Below are positions 9,433-18,136 of a stretch of DNA of 64,000 nucleotides, in pieces. The notes beneath the pieces are model-generated. The model was not told where the DNA came from. It searched no databases and was given only the letters and a program-made list of their open reading frames with translations. The stretch spans positions 142,668 through 206,667 of the forward strand of contig NTKK01000003.1 of assembly GCA_002457675.1 (NCBI GenBank), given 5' to 3'. Positions within the stretch are counted from its first letter, which is position 1, and every line of letters begins with the position of its first letter. This DNA comes from Bacteroidetes bacterium MED-G17 (GTDB taxonomy: Bacteria > Bacteroidota > Bacteroidia > NS11-12g > UBA9320). The translations under genes were made by a program, and so were the position numbers.

Positions 9433-10767
9433 TTATAACAAATCATTGGCCAAATTGGCAAGTTCTGATCGTTCACCCTTTTGCAAGGTAATGTGTGCAA
9501 ATAAATTCTGGCCTTTCATTCGATCAATCAGAAAACTAAGACCATTACTTTGCTCATCCAAATATGGTGTATCTATCTGATGAACATCTCCAGTGAAAAT
9601 GATTTTTGTATTTTCTCCTGCTCGAGTTACAATGGTTTTTATTTCGTGTGGTGTGAGGTTTTGCGCTTCATCAATTATAAAAATGATATTTGAAAAACTT
9701 CTCCCACGAATGAACGCCAATGGAGTAATCAAGATTTTTTGTTCCTCCACCATACTTTCTATTGCTTTGAACTTCTTTTCACTTTGTTTATATAAGCTTT
9801 TAATAAATTTTAAATTATCCCATAAGGGTTCCATGTACGGAGATATTTTATCTTCCGCATCTCCTGGAAGGAATCCAATATCACGATTACTTAGAGGTAC
9901 AATTGGACGAGCCAGGATGATTTGATGGTATCTATTTTTCTGTTCTAGAGCTGCTGCCAAGGAGAGTAATGTTTTGCCAGTTCCAGCAACTCCTTGAATG
10001 GTTACCAATTTAATATCATCATTCATCAGCGCATTTATGGCAAAAGTTTGTTCGGCATTTTTTGGTTTTATCCCGTAAATGTAATTTTTCTCAACCCTTT
10101 CCAGCTGATTTTCCCGTGGATTAAAATAGGCGAGAGAACTAGTTGTTCCATTTTTAAGGATATAAAAGTGATTGTTTACTGGATTATTAATTTGTTTCGT
10201 CTGTTTTAACACACCTTTAGAATACAACTCTTTTATCTCATTTGTATCTACATCTTCCACCTTCTCTATGCCAGTAAAGAGGGTTTTTACGTCTTTAATC
10301 TTACCCGTTTTATAATCCTCTGAATTAAGATTTAATGCTTTTGCTTTCAGCCGTAAGTTTATGTCTTTCGTAACCAATGTTACTCTAGCTTCTGGTTTTT
10401 CTTGTTTCACCAATAAAGCTGCGTTGATTATTTTATGATCGTTTTTTCGGTCTTCAAAAATTTGTTGGGCATTAATCTCTAAATTATTTTGATTCAAAAT
10501 CACTTTAAATTTTCCTTTAGCAGGTTTCGGTAGAGAAATCCAGTCTAGAAGTGAGTTTTCCTCGGATAGTTTATCCACCAATCTTATAAATTGTCTCGCT
10601 TCAAAGTTTTTGGTATCATTCCCTCTTTTAAAATTATCTAGTTCCTCCAAAACGGTTATGGGAATAGCCATATCGTTTTCTTCGAAATTGAGTAATGATT
10701 GATGATCATACAAAATGACAGAAGTGTCAAGAACGTATATTTTTTTTTCTTTCTTTTTACGTGGCAT
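9433..10767 (-). CDS. PIN domain-PhoH family ATPase
   Basis: The 444-residue protein joins an N-terminal PIN nuclease-like domain (residues about 8-140, with VLDTSVILYDH, VLEELDNFKRG and downstream acidic residues) to a C-terminal PhoH ATPase. The ATPase Walker A is GVAGTGKTLLS and the Walker B is IIFIIDEAQNLTP, followed by IIFTGDVHQID. PIN-PhoH (PhoH2-type) proteins are known or proposed to act as RNA helicase/ribonucleases. I place the start at the ATG 10767. The TTG at 10776 overlaps a near-consensus -7 sequence (CTAGTTTG), so it is probably not translated. It forms an operon with the exonuclease/GIY-YIG gene and is divergent from recJ. Confidence 0.9.
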   Translation of the reverse strand: MPRKKKEKKIYVLDTSVILYDHQSLLNFEENDMAIPITVLEELDNFKRGNDTKNFEARQFIRLVDKLSEENSLLDWISLPKPAKGKFKVILNQNNLEINAQQIFEDRKNDHKIINAALLVKQEKPEARVTLVTKDINLRLKAKALNLNSEDYKTGKIKDVKTLFTGIEKVEDVDTNEIKELYSKGVLKQTKQINNPVNNHFYILKNGTTSSLAYFNPRENQLERVEKNYIYGIKPKNAEQTFAINALMNDDIKLVTIQGVAGTGKTLLSLAAALEQKNRYHQIILARPIVPLSNRDIGFLPGDAEDKISPYMEPLWDNLKFIKSLYKQSEKKFKAIESMVEEQKILITPLAFIRGRSFSNIIFIIDEAQNLTPHEIKTIVTRAGENTKIIFTGDVHQIDTPYLDEQSNGLSFLIDRMKGQNLFAHITLQKGERSELANLANDLL

Positions 10768-10858
10768 ATTTACCAAACTAGTGTTCCAAGTTTACTTATT
10801 TATTATGAGCTTAAAATTAAAAAGTAATTAACGATTTACTATCAATTTCAAAATGTGT

Positions 10859-10866
10859 TATACTTG
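10859..10866 (+). promoter_or_regulatory. -7 box of recJ, 5 nt before its TTG start
   Basis: TATACTTG has one mismatch to TAnnTTTG and ends 5 nt before the TTG at 10872. The mRNA would start at or next to the start codon. Confidence 0.45.
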
Positions 10867-10871
10867 AGGTC

Positions 10872-12554
10872 TTGGAAAAGCTTAGTTATCAATGGAGTGA
10901 AAATTTAGCGGATACGCCTAAAGAAACCATGCAAATATTTGAGCATTTGGGATTTAGCTCTATTATGTCGAAGCTAATTGTTCAAAAAGGTATACATAAT
11001 GTTGAGAGTGCAAAAAAGTTTTTCCTCCCAAAAGTAGACCAACTATATGACCCCTTTCTGATGAAGGGAATGGAGGAAGCAGTAGATAGAATAGCTCAAG
11101 CAATCACGAATGGACAAAAAATATTGGTTTATGGGGATTATGATGTTGACGGAACTACTTCAGTTGCTTTATTGTTTTCATTTCTTGAAGATTTAGGTAT
11201 ATCCGTAAGTTTCTATATCCCGGATAGGGAAAAAGAAGGGTATGGGATAAGTTCTCTAGGAATAAACTATGCGCATCAAAATAATATCAAACTAATTGTT
11301 GCTCTTGACTGTGGGATACGGTCAGTGGAGCTTGTTCAGAAGGCTAAGAACCTAAGCATCGATTTTGTCATCTGCGACCATCATATACCTGGAGCAACTT
11401 TACCTGATGCATTTGCTATTTTGAATCCTAAACAAAAAGGATGTAATTATCCATTTAAAGAATTATCTGGATGTGGCATTGGTTTTAAACTCTGTCAGGC
11501 TATTGCTTCACGTTTGCGTTTAGATTCAAGCACGTATATGGATAAAATTGATTTGGTAGCTGTGAGTATAGCTGCTGATTTGGTTGAAATGAATGACGAA
11601 AATAGGGTACTCACATTTTTAGGTATGAAAAAATTATCAGAAAATCCATTTGGAGGACTGCGCTTATTTAGAGATTTAGTGATAGGCAATCGGCCAGTAA
11701 AGACACACGACCTTGTTTTTAAAATTGGCCCTAGAATCAATGCAGCAGGAAGAGTTTTTCATGCCAATCAATCCGTAAAAACCCTTCTTTATGGTGGACA
11801 AGAACATTTTGATAAGCTAAATGCATTAAACAAAGAGAGACAAGAACTAGACCAACATGTCGGAAAGCAAGCATTGGCAATGCTATCAAAAGATACAAAG
11901 AGTACAGTTGTTTTTCAATCGGATTGGCACAAAGGTGTCATAGGTATTGTCGCCTCTAGAATATTGGAGCATGCTTATAAGCCTACTGTTGTACTGACTG
12001 AAAAGTCAGCAGATATTTTGGTAGGTTCTGCAAGGAGTATTCCCAATTTCAATATGTATGAAGGTTTAAATAAATGCGCAGATTTACTTGAACAATTTGG
12101 AGGGCATTATTTTGCTGCAGGTCTAAGCCTTAAGAAAAATAATTTATCTGCTTTCAAACAGCGCTTTGAAGAAGTAGTCTCCCAAACCTTAATCGATATA
12201 GATTTTGTGCCAAAGGCAATTTATAATTCGGAATTAAAGCTCGAAGAAATTACAGGAAAGTTGGCTGCAGAGGTGGAAAAATTAGCTCCATTTGGGCCTA
12301 AAAATATGAGACCTATTTTTTTGATTAAACAAGTAGAAAATTATCAATACCAGATCATTGGCAAAGGAAATCACCATCTGCGCTTAGAAATTTCACATGC
12401 TGGTCAAAAAATTAATTGCATAGCTTTTCAGATGGCGCATCATGCTCAGAAACTCAATCTTAAAGTACCTTTTGATCTATTTTTTCATCTCGAGATAAAT
12501 GATTTTCGGGGACGAAAAAACGTTCAACTTGTTGTTGTCGACATCAAGTTTTGA
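10872..12554 (+). CDS. recJ: Single-stranded-DNA-specific exonuclease RecJ
   Basis: RecJ degrades single-stranded DNA 5'-3' in recombination and mismatch repair. The 560-residue product has the DHH-family motifs: GDYDVDGTTS near residue 90, an ALDCG motif, and VICDHH near residue 170. A DHHA1 domain with the GGHYFAAG motif lies near residue 412, followed by the C-terminal OB-like domain. Length matches the E. coli enzyme. The start is a TTG at 10872, giving MEKLSYQW. No ATG exists before the conserved N-terminal region, and a promoter-like -7 box ends 5 nt upstream. It is divergent from the PIN-PhoH gene. Confidence 0.93.
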   Translation: MEKLSYQWSENLADTPKETMQIFEHLGFSSIMSKLIVQKGIHNVESAKKFFLPKVDQLYDPFLMKGMEEAVDRIAQAITNGQKILVYGDYDVDGTTSVALLFSFLEDLGISVSFYIPDREKEGYGISSLGINYAHQNNIKLIVALDCGIRSVELVQKAKNLSIDFVICDHHIPGATLPDAFAILNPKQKGCNYPFKELSGCGIGFKLCQAIASRLRLDSSTYMDKIDLVAVSIAADLVEMNDENRVLTFLGMKKLSENPFGGLRLFRDLVIGNRPVKTHDLVFKIGPRINAAGRVFHANQSVKTLLYGGQEHFDKLNALNKERQELDQHVGKQALAMLSKDTKSTVVFQSDWHKGVIGIVASRILEHAYKPTVVLTEKSADILVGSARSIPNFNMYEGLNKCADLLEQFGGHYFAAGLSLKKNNLSAFKQRFEEVVSQTLIDIDFVPKAIYNSELKLEEITGKLAAEVEKLAPFGPKNMRPIFLIKQVENYQYQIIGKGNHHLRLEISHAGQKINCIAFQMAHHAQKLNLKVPFDLFFHLEINDFRGRKNVQLVVVDIKF

Positions 12555-12575
12555 TTTTTTTATTATTTTTAATGG

Positions 12576-13847
12576 ATGAAAAATGTTTTACTTCCTTACG
12601 TTTTCTCACTCTGTTTTACTCATCTATCTGCCCAAATTACTGTTGTAGCAAGTGGGTCTGGCAGCAATGAGATCAATGTAAATTCATCATATACGCAGAA
12701 TTTTAACGCCTTAAACTCAAATGGTTCTGCCAATTTTTCTAATAACAGTACGCTTCGTGCGTGGTATATAAATTCCGAGCATTTTGACAACAACTCCAAT
12801 ACGTATTATTCCGGGGCAGGAACCAATAGTGCCGGTAGGGTTTATTCATTGGGTTCTTCAGCCAGCAGTGATTGTGCCCTGGGCTATGTAGGTTCGGGAA
12901 CAAATGACTATTTTAATCTTGGTTTTAGATTAAAAAATAACTCTGGTAGTAATTTGCGTTCAGTCACAATTTCTTTTGTTGGAGAGCAATGGAGGAGTGG
13001 GGGAAATACAAATGATAACAATAATCATCTTCATTTCTTTTATCAAGTATTTTCTGGGGCAGGGAGTTTACCAACAAATACTAATCAAGGCAATTGGACA
13101 CAAATAAATTCATTGTCATTTACTGCTCCACAAAAATCGGTAACTGTCGGTGCTTTAAATGGAAATATGAGTGCAAATAGAAAAGTGGTTTCTACTACTA
13201 TACAAGTCAATGTGCCAAATGGAAATGAAATTTGGTTTAGATGGGTAGGAAATGATGGTTCAGGTTTCGATGCCGCCTTGGGTATTGACGATTTTACCAT
13301 TACACCATCAAGTACTGTGCCTGTGACTTGGCTGTATCAAAACCCGACAAGGGTGAGTGAAAAACTTGTGAAGATAGAATTTGCAACTGCTTCAGAGATT
13401 AATAATGAAAAATTTGAGATACAAAAAAATATAGAAGGAGAAAGTGCTTTTCGAACAGTCAAAGAAATGGCAGGGAAGGGTAATTTCACAGGAGTTACTT
13501 CTTACCAATTTCATGATAAAGTAAATAATTTACAGACCAATTTTTATCGAATAAAGCAAGTTGATTTTGACGGCAAGTTTTCTTATACACCAGTGCTTGT
13601 TTTGCAGAAACAAGCGTGTGAAAAGTTAACTTTTTTCCCGAATCCATGTAAAAACAAAATTTATATTCATTCAAGTACACCATTATCAAATGCCTTGGTT
13701 TTTGATTCAAAAGGTCATTTAGTAGCTTCTCAAAAATTCTCTAAAAATCAAGAATTAGTTTTATCTCAACTAAAACAAGGAAAATATTACATAAATGTAT
13801 TCAACAAAAGAGGAAGATTGAAAGAACTAAAAGTTGTAAAACAGTAA
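12576..13847 (+). CDS. Secreted protein with T9SS sorting domain
   Basis: A 423-residue exported protein of unknown function. A signal peptide (residues 1-19, ending HLSAQ) is followed by a Ser/Asn/Gly-rich beta region with GIDDFTITP near residue 240, as seen in choice-of-anchor-like extracellular proteins. The last ~80 residues form a type A T9SS C-terminal domain, with FFPNPCKNKIYIHS, LVFDSKGHLV and LKQGKYYINV. It should therefore be exported by the machinery encoded at the window start. It begins 21 nt after recJ and may share its transcript. No catalytic motif is recognisable. Confidence 0.85.
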   Translation: MKNVLLPYVFSLCFTHLSAQITVVASGSGSNEINVNSSYTQNFNALNSNGSANFSNNSTLRAWYINSEHFDNNSNTYYSGAGTNSAGRVYSLGSSASSDCALGYVGSGTNDYFNLGFRLKNNSGSNLRSVTISFVGEQWRSGGNTNDNNNHLHFFYQVFSGAGSLPTNTNQGNWTQINSLSFTAPQKSVTVGALNGNMSANRKVVSTTIQVNVPNGNEIWFRWVGNDGSGFDAALGIDDFTITPSSTVPVTWLYQNPTRVSEKLVKIEFATASEINNEKFEIQKNIEGESAFRTVKEMAGKGNFTGVTSYQFHDKVNNLQTNFYRIKQVDFDGKFSYTPVLVLQKQACEKLTFFPNPCKNKIYIHSSTPLSNALVFDSKGHLVASQKFSKNQELVLSQLKQGKYYINVFNKRGRLKELKVVKQ

Positions 13848-13865
13848 AACTATTTTGAAAACGTA

Positions 13866-14738
13866 TTAAAGAATACCATACTTAAATTCAATAAAATATT
13901 CCTTTTGTAAAGTGAATTTCTCATAGAAATTAGCTACCGATTGAATTTGAGAACCTTCAAAATCAAGAATCATATTTCTTCCCGCAAATTTTTGAATCAA
14001 TCCATCCAGTAAAAAGGGTAAAGCACCTAAAGATCTTCCAAGTTCGGTGGGTGCACCCAATATATAATAGAGACGTTTACTGTCTTGTAAAAAAATCGCT
14101 GAAGCGAGCCATTGATTGTCTTTTTTTACTCCAATAAGGTGAAAATTAATCGATTTTTTGTTCTGTATTTTAAGGAAAAAATCAAAATTTAATTCGTTGT
14201 GATATTTCCCATGGGCTTTTTGATAATGATCAAAACAGATCTTTAAGGGGGCGTTCTGTTTCCATTGAAGATTATTTTTGTTTGCTTTATTTAGATTTTT
14301 TTTTAAACTGCTTTTGTATTGGGTGTAAATTTTTTGGTAATCATTTTGGAGAGGTAAAATATAGTTTGGTCGTTGATGATATCCTTCTAAATATTTAGTA
14401 TTTAAAGCATTAAAAAAATAGTGGACTTTTATTATGCTTTGTTTTTTAAGGATTTTTAGGAATTCGGTAAATATAGAATAAGTCAAAACATCTTTTGAAA
14501 ACACCCCCAATTGTTGACAAAATTGTGGTTGGGATACAAATGGGATAATATTCCATTTGTATTTAATTGGTATTGGCATTACCGCCTTATAATCTTCATA
14601 TATTAGACCTATCCATTGTTTACCTATACTACAATACAAAACATCATAATAAGCATAAACACGCTCTTGTAGAGAATTTCGAACACAGCTGTCCCATTTG
14701 ACAGGATCAATTTGATTGAAATTTACAACTTGAATCAA
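13866..14738 (-). CDS. FemAB/GNAT-like acyltransferase
   Basis: The 290-residue protein looks like a GNAT/FemAB-fold acyltransferase of the kind common in Bacteroidota. Supporting features are a late acceptor domain with HLIGVKKDNQWLASAIFL, the YYILGAPTELGRSLGALPFL segment, and the family phrase DFEGSQIQSVANFYEKF near the C-terminus. Substrate is unknown; FemAB relatives transfer aminoacyl groups to peptidoglycan precursors. It starts 2 nt after pruA and is the last gene of a murB-rluA-pruA operon, so a cell-wall or amino-acid role is conceivable but unproven. Confidence 0.7.
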   Translation of the reverse strand: MIQVVNFNQIDPVKWDSCVRNSLQERVYAYYDVLYCSIGKQWIGLIYEDYKAVMPIPIKYKWNIIPFVSQPQFCQQLGVFSKDVLTYSIFTEFLKILKKQSIIKVHYFFNALNTKYLEGYHQRPNYILPLQNDYQKIYTQYKSSLKKNLNKANKNNLQWKQNAPLKICFDHYQKAHGKYHNELNFDFFLKIQNKKSINFHLIGVKKDNQWLASAIFLQDSKRLYYILGAPTELGRSLGALPFLLDGLIQKFAGRNMILDFEGSQIQSVANFYEKFTLQKEYFIEFKYGIL

Positions 14739-14740
14739 AT

Positions 14741-16369
14741 TTAAGATTGGTGAAATGGATATCTATAATCACCAACAGGCTTCAAGTTTTCTTTGATAGT
14801 TCGCATACTAACCCAACGAGTCAGATTGGCTTTTGCACCTGCCTTGTCATTTGTACCACTACCTCGAGCTCCCCCGAAAGGTTGTTGACCGACTACCGCG
14901 CCTGTGGGTTTGTCGTTAATATAAAAATTACCTGCTGAATGTTTCAAAACATCAAGGGCTTTTTGAATTGCGTATCGGTCTTTAGAGAATATGGCGCCTG
15001 TAAGAGCATATTCTGATGTTTCATCTAAAATTTTCAGGTATTCCTCAAATGATTGGTCCGGATAAAGACATAATGTAAGAACAGGTCCAAAAATTTCTTC
15101 ACACATGGTTGTATATTTTGGGTTTTGGGTGAGAATTACTGTTGGCTCTATAAAATATCCATTGGTTTTGTCAAAGCTACCACCAGATATTATTTCTGCA
15201 TCATTATCTGATTTAGCTTTTTCTATATAGTTCGTGATTTTATCAAAAGCTCTTTGGTCGATGACAGCGTTTATAAAATTCGAAAAGTCTTCTGTTGGCC
15301 CCATTTTAAGAGATCTTAATTCTTGAAGTAACTTGGATTTTATGCTGGGCCATAATGATTCTGGCAAATAACATCTTGAAGCCGCAGAGCATTTCTGGCC
15401 CTGGAATTCAAAAGCCCCTCTTATCATATTGGCAACTACTTCATCAACTTCAGCACTCGGATGAACCATAATGAAATCTTTACCTCCAGTTTCTCCAACA
15501 ATACGTGGGTATGATTTGTACAGATCAATATTGTTGCCGATTACTTTCCAAAGGTGTTTGAATACTGCTGTAGATCCAGTAAAATGTAAACCTCCAAAAT
15601 CTGGGTGTTTAAAAATTACTCCACCCGCCTCTGGCCCATTGACGTATACCAAATTTATTACGCCTGCTGGTAGTCCAGCTTTAATGAAAATTTCCATAAC
15701 AACTTGGGCAGAGTATATCTGACTGTCAGCAGGTTTCCAAACAACTGTATTGCCCATCAGTGCAGGCGCAGCCGGTAGATTTCCAGAGATAGCGGTGAAA
15801 TTAAACGGCGTGACAGCAAAAATAAAACCCTCCAAAGGTCTATATTCTACGCGGTTCCAAATCCCTTCAGAATTTTCAGGCGGCTGTTCATTATAAAGTT
15901 CATATAAATATTGGACATTGAATCGCAAAAAGTCAGCGAATTCACAAGCGGCATCAATTTCTGCTTGGAATGCATTTTTGCTCTGTGCGAGCATTGTTGC
16001 AGCGTTTATTGTATTTCTGTACTCGCCTGAAACCAATTCTGCAGCTTTCAAAAAAATACTTGCTCTTTGTTGCCAAGGCATTCTTTCCCATTGACTTTTG
16101 GCACTTTGAGCTGCATTAATTGCTTGATGAACATGTGTTGCGTTTCCGTAATTATATATTCCTAATTGATGCTTTAAATCATGCGGTACAAAAATGGCTC
16201 TTTTATCCTCTGTAAAGATTTGTTCGCCATTTATGTACATAGGAATTTCCTTTTGTTTAGATCGTAATTTGGCTAGCTCATTTTGAAGTGCTTCTCTTTC
16301 AGTACTTCCTGATGCATAAGAGAGAACTTCCTCATTAATTGCGATAGGTGGTTGATAATTTCCGTTCAT
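14741..16369 (-). CDS. pruA: L-glutamate gamma-semialdehyde dehydrogenase (P5C dehydrogenase)
   Basis: PruA oxidises L-glutamate gamma-semialdehyde (in equilibrium with 1-pyrroline-5-carboxylate) to glutamate with NAD+, the second step of proline catabolism. The 542-residue aldehyde dehydrogenase shows FNFTAISGNLPAAPALMGN, the general base in GETGGKDF (Glu293), the catalytic Cys327 in FQGQKCSAASR, and PFGGARGSGTNDKAG near the C-terminus. Length matches stand-alone P5C dehydrogenases, without a proline dehydrogenase domain. No putA/prodh is in the window. It is 12 nt downstream of rluA and 2 nt upstream of the FemAB-like gene. Confidence 0.94.
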   Translation of the reverse strand: MNGNYQPPIAINEEVLSYASGSTEREALQNELAKLRSKQKEIPMYINGEQIFTEDKRAIFVPHDLKHQLGIYNYGNATHVHQAINAAQSAKSQWERMPWQQRASIFLKAAELVSGEYRNTINAATMLAQSKNAFQAEIDAACEFADFLRFNVQYLYELYNEQPPENSEGIWNRVEYRPLEGFIFAVTPFNFTAISGNLPAAPALMGNTVVWKPADSQIYSAQVVMEIFIKAGLPAGVINLVYVNGPEAGGVIFKHPDFGGLHFTGSTAVFKHLWKVIGNNIDLYKSYPRIVGETGGKDFIMVHPSAEVDEVVANMIRGAFEFQGQKCSAASRCYLPESLWPSIKSKLLQELRSLKMGPTEDFSNFINAVIDQRAFDKITNYIEKAKSDNDAEIISGGSFDKTNGYFIEPTVILTQNPKYTTMCEEIFGPVLTLCLYPDQSFEEYLKILDETSEYALTGAIFSKDRYAIQKALDVLKHSAGNFYINDKPTGAVVGQQPFGGARGSGTNDKAGAKANLTRWVSMRTIKENLKPVGDYRYPFHQS

Positions 16370-16381
16370 TGTATACTTTAA

Positions 16382-17059
16382 TTAGATATAATCTTTAAAA
16401 ATGTTCCAATTGGTTTGGTTTGGAAGACTTGCCTGCAAAGATATTTTTTCCTTTTTCACTGGATGTATAAATTCTAATGAATAGGCATGTAAATAGATGA
16501 AATGTCCTCGGCCTTTTGGTGAACCATATTTTAAATCTCCAACTATAGGGCAGTTTATGGCGGCTAGCTGGGCTCTAATTTGATGTGGACGACCTGTTTT
16601 TGGGAATACACGGAGCAAATGTTTGTGATTTCCTGCTCCAAGGTACTCGTAACTTAAAATGGCTTTTTTACTGTCTTTTTTTTCTGATTGAAAGGCTTTT
16701 GTGACATTTTTCTGGCGGTTCTTTACTAAATAATGAATAAGCTCTGCCTGTAATTTCTGAGGTTTCCTCTCTACAATAGCCAAATAGGTTTTTTCAATTT
16801 TACGTTCTTGAAATAGTTTGTTTAGCCGTGGTAGAATTTTGCTGGATTTCGCAAAAATTAGAACACCACTAACAGGTCTGTCTAATCTATGTGCAGTTTC
16901 TAGCCATACGTTATTGGGCTTTTTATCTCTTTTTTTGATGAATTGTTTATACGAATCAAGTAAAGCTTCATCATCACTTTGGTCTGATTGAACAAGTAAA
17001 CCTGCTTTTTTATTTATAACCAAAAGATGATTGTCTTCAAAAACTATTTCTTCCTGCAT
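16382..17059 (-). CDS. RluA-family pseudouridine synthase
   Basis: This 225-residue enzyme isomerises uridine to pseudouridine in rRNA or tRNA. The catalytic motif HRLDRPVSG is present (Asp60), as is the later GRPHQIRAQLA motif. The protein begins directly with the catalytic domain and lacks the N-terminal S4 RNA-binding domain of RluC/RluD, so it resembles the shorter RluA/TruC type. The exact target position cannot be deduced. It lies 7 nt after murB and 12 nt before pruA in one operon. Confidence 0.9.
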   Translation of the reverse strand: MQEEIVFEDNHLLVINKKAGLLVQSDQSDDEALLDSYKQFIKKRDKKPNNVWLETAHRLDRPVSGVLIFAKSSKILPRLNKLFQERKIEKTYLAIVERKPQKLQAELIHYLVKNRQKNVTKAFQSEKKDSKKAILSYEYLGAGNHKHLLRVFPKTGRPHQIRAQLAAINCPIVGDLKYGSPKGRGHFIYLHAYSLEFIHPVKKEKISLQASLPNQTNWNIFKDYI

Positions 17060-17066
17060 AAATTTC

Positions 17067-18089
17067 CTATAAAATATTTACCTCTGCTTGAAGTTCTATG
17101 TTAAATTTCTTTTTGACAGATTCAATTATGGCCAATGATAGATTTTTTATTTCTAATCCAGAAGAATTACCATAATTGACTAGAACCAAAGGCTGTTTTG
17201 GGTAAGTGCCAAAATTATTTTTTCGAAAATTTTTCCAGCCGGTTCTCTCTATTAACCATGCTGCAGGAATTTTAATACTTTCATCAGGCAGTATGTAGTG
17301 TGGTATTACAGAAAATGATTTTAAAAGAATTTCAAACTGTTTTACAGAAATGACAGGATTTTTAAAAAATGACCCTGCATTTCCTAGCTCTTTCGGGTTT
17401 GGCAATTTTGATTGTCTCACGGCAATTACAGCTGATGATATATCTTGAATACTTGGGTGATTAATTCCGCGTTCCTTTAGATAATTAGCTAAGCTAGCAT
17501 ACGAAGATTTTATATGATGATTCAATTTTGAAAGCTTAAGCGTCACCGTCGTAATAATCGCTTTATTTTTTAGACTTCCTTTAAAAATACTACTTCGGTA
17601 TCCAAAATTCATTTCGCTTTTATGAATTTTTATAAATCTTTTCTCTTCTACATGAAAAGCCTCCAACTCAACAAAAATATTCTGTAACTCTTGACCATAA
17701 GCACCAATATTTTGAATAGGTGCAGCGCCCATACTCCCTGGGATTAAAGATAAATTCTCCATGCCACCAAAGTTATTTTTCAGACACCATAAAACTGTCT
17801 CATGCCAATTTTCTCCAGCGCCAAATCTTACTTCAGTATGGCTTGAATTATCAGCAATTATTTCTTTACCCATTATTTTGTTATGTAAAACAACACCCTC
17901 AAAATCTTTGGTAAATAAAATATTGCTCCCACCACCTATTGTTAGAAATTGTTTGTCGATAAGATGCTTATATATGTTTGGATCTTCTAGGTCCTCAGGA
18001 TAAGTTATTTCCCCTAAGAATTTTGCATTAACGTCAATACCAAATGTATTGAGACGCTCTAAAGATTGATTTTTTGACAACCTTATCAT
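17067..18089 (-). CDS. murB: UDP-N-acetylenolpyruvoylglucosamine reductase MurB
   Basis: MurB reduces the enolpyruvyl group to give UDP-MurNAc in peptidoglycan synthesis. The 340-residue protein is the E. coli-like type. It has the FAD-binding motif GGGSNILFTKDFEG near residue 53, LIPGSMGAAPIQNIGAYGQE, the catalytic Ser in GNAGSFFKNPV, and the conserved Glu five residues from the C-terminus (LQAEVNIL). It is the first gene of a four-gene operon. Its ATG follows a consensus -7 box by only 7 nt. Confidence 0.95.
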   Translation of the reverse strand: MIRLSKNQSLERLNTFGIDVNAKFLGEITYPEDLEDPNIYKHLIDKQFLTIGGGSNILFTKDFEGVVLHNKIMGKEIIADNSSHTEVRFGAGENWHETVLWCLKNNFGGMENLSLIPGSMGAAPIQNIGAYGQELQNIFVELEAFHVEEKRFIKIHKSEMNFGYRSSIFKGSLKNKAIITTVTLKLSKLNHHIKSSYASLANYLKERGINHPSIQDISSAVIAVRQSKLPNPKELGNAGSFFKNPVISVKQFEILLKSFSVIPHYILPDESIKIPAAWLIERTGWKNFRKNNFGTYPKQPLVLVNYGNSSGLEIKNLSLAIIESVKKKFNIELQAEVNIL

Positions 18090-18096
18090 TATTAAG

Positions 18097-18104
18097 CAAA
18101 GCTA
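18097..18104 (-). promoter_or_regulatory. -7 box of the murB operon
   Basis: TAGCTTTG on the minus strand matches TAnnTTTG exactly and ends 7 nt before the murB ATG, leaving almost no 5' leader. Confidence 0.6.
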
Positions 18105-18136
18105 AAGGATTAATAAAGTAAAAATAAACTAGTTTT

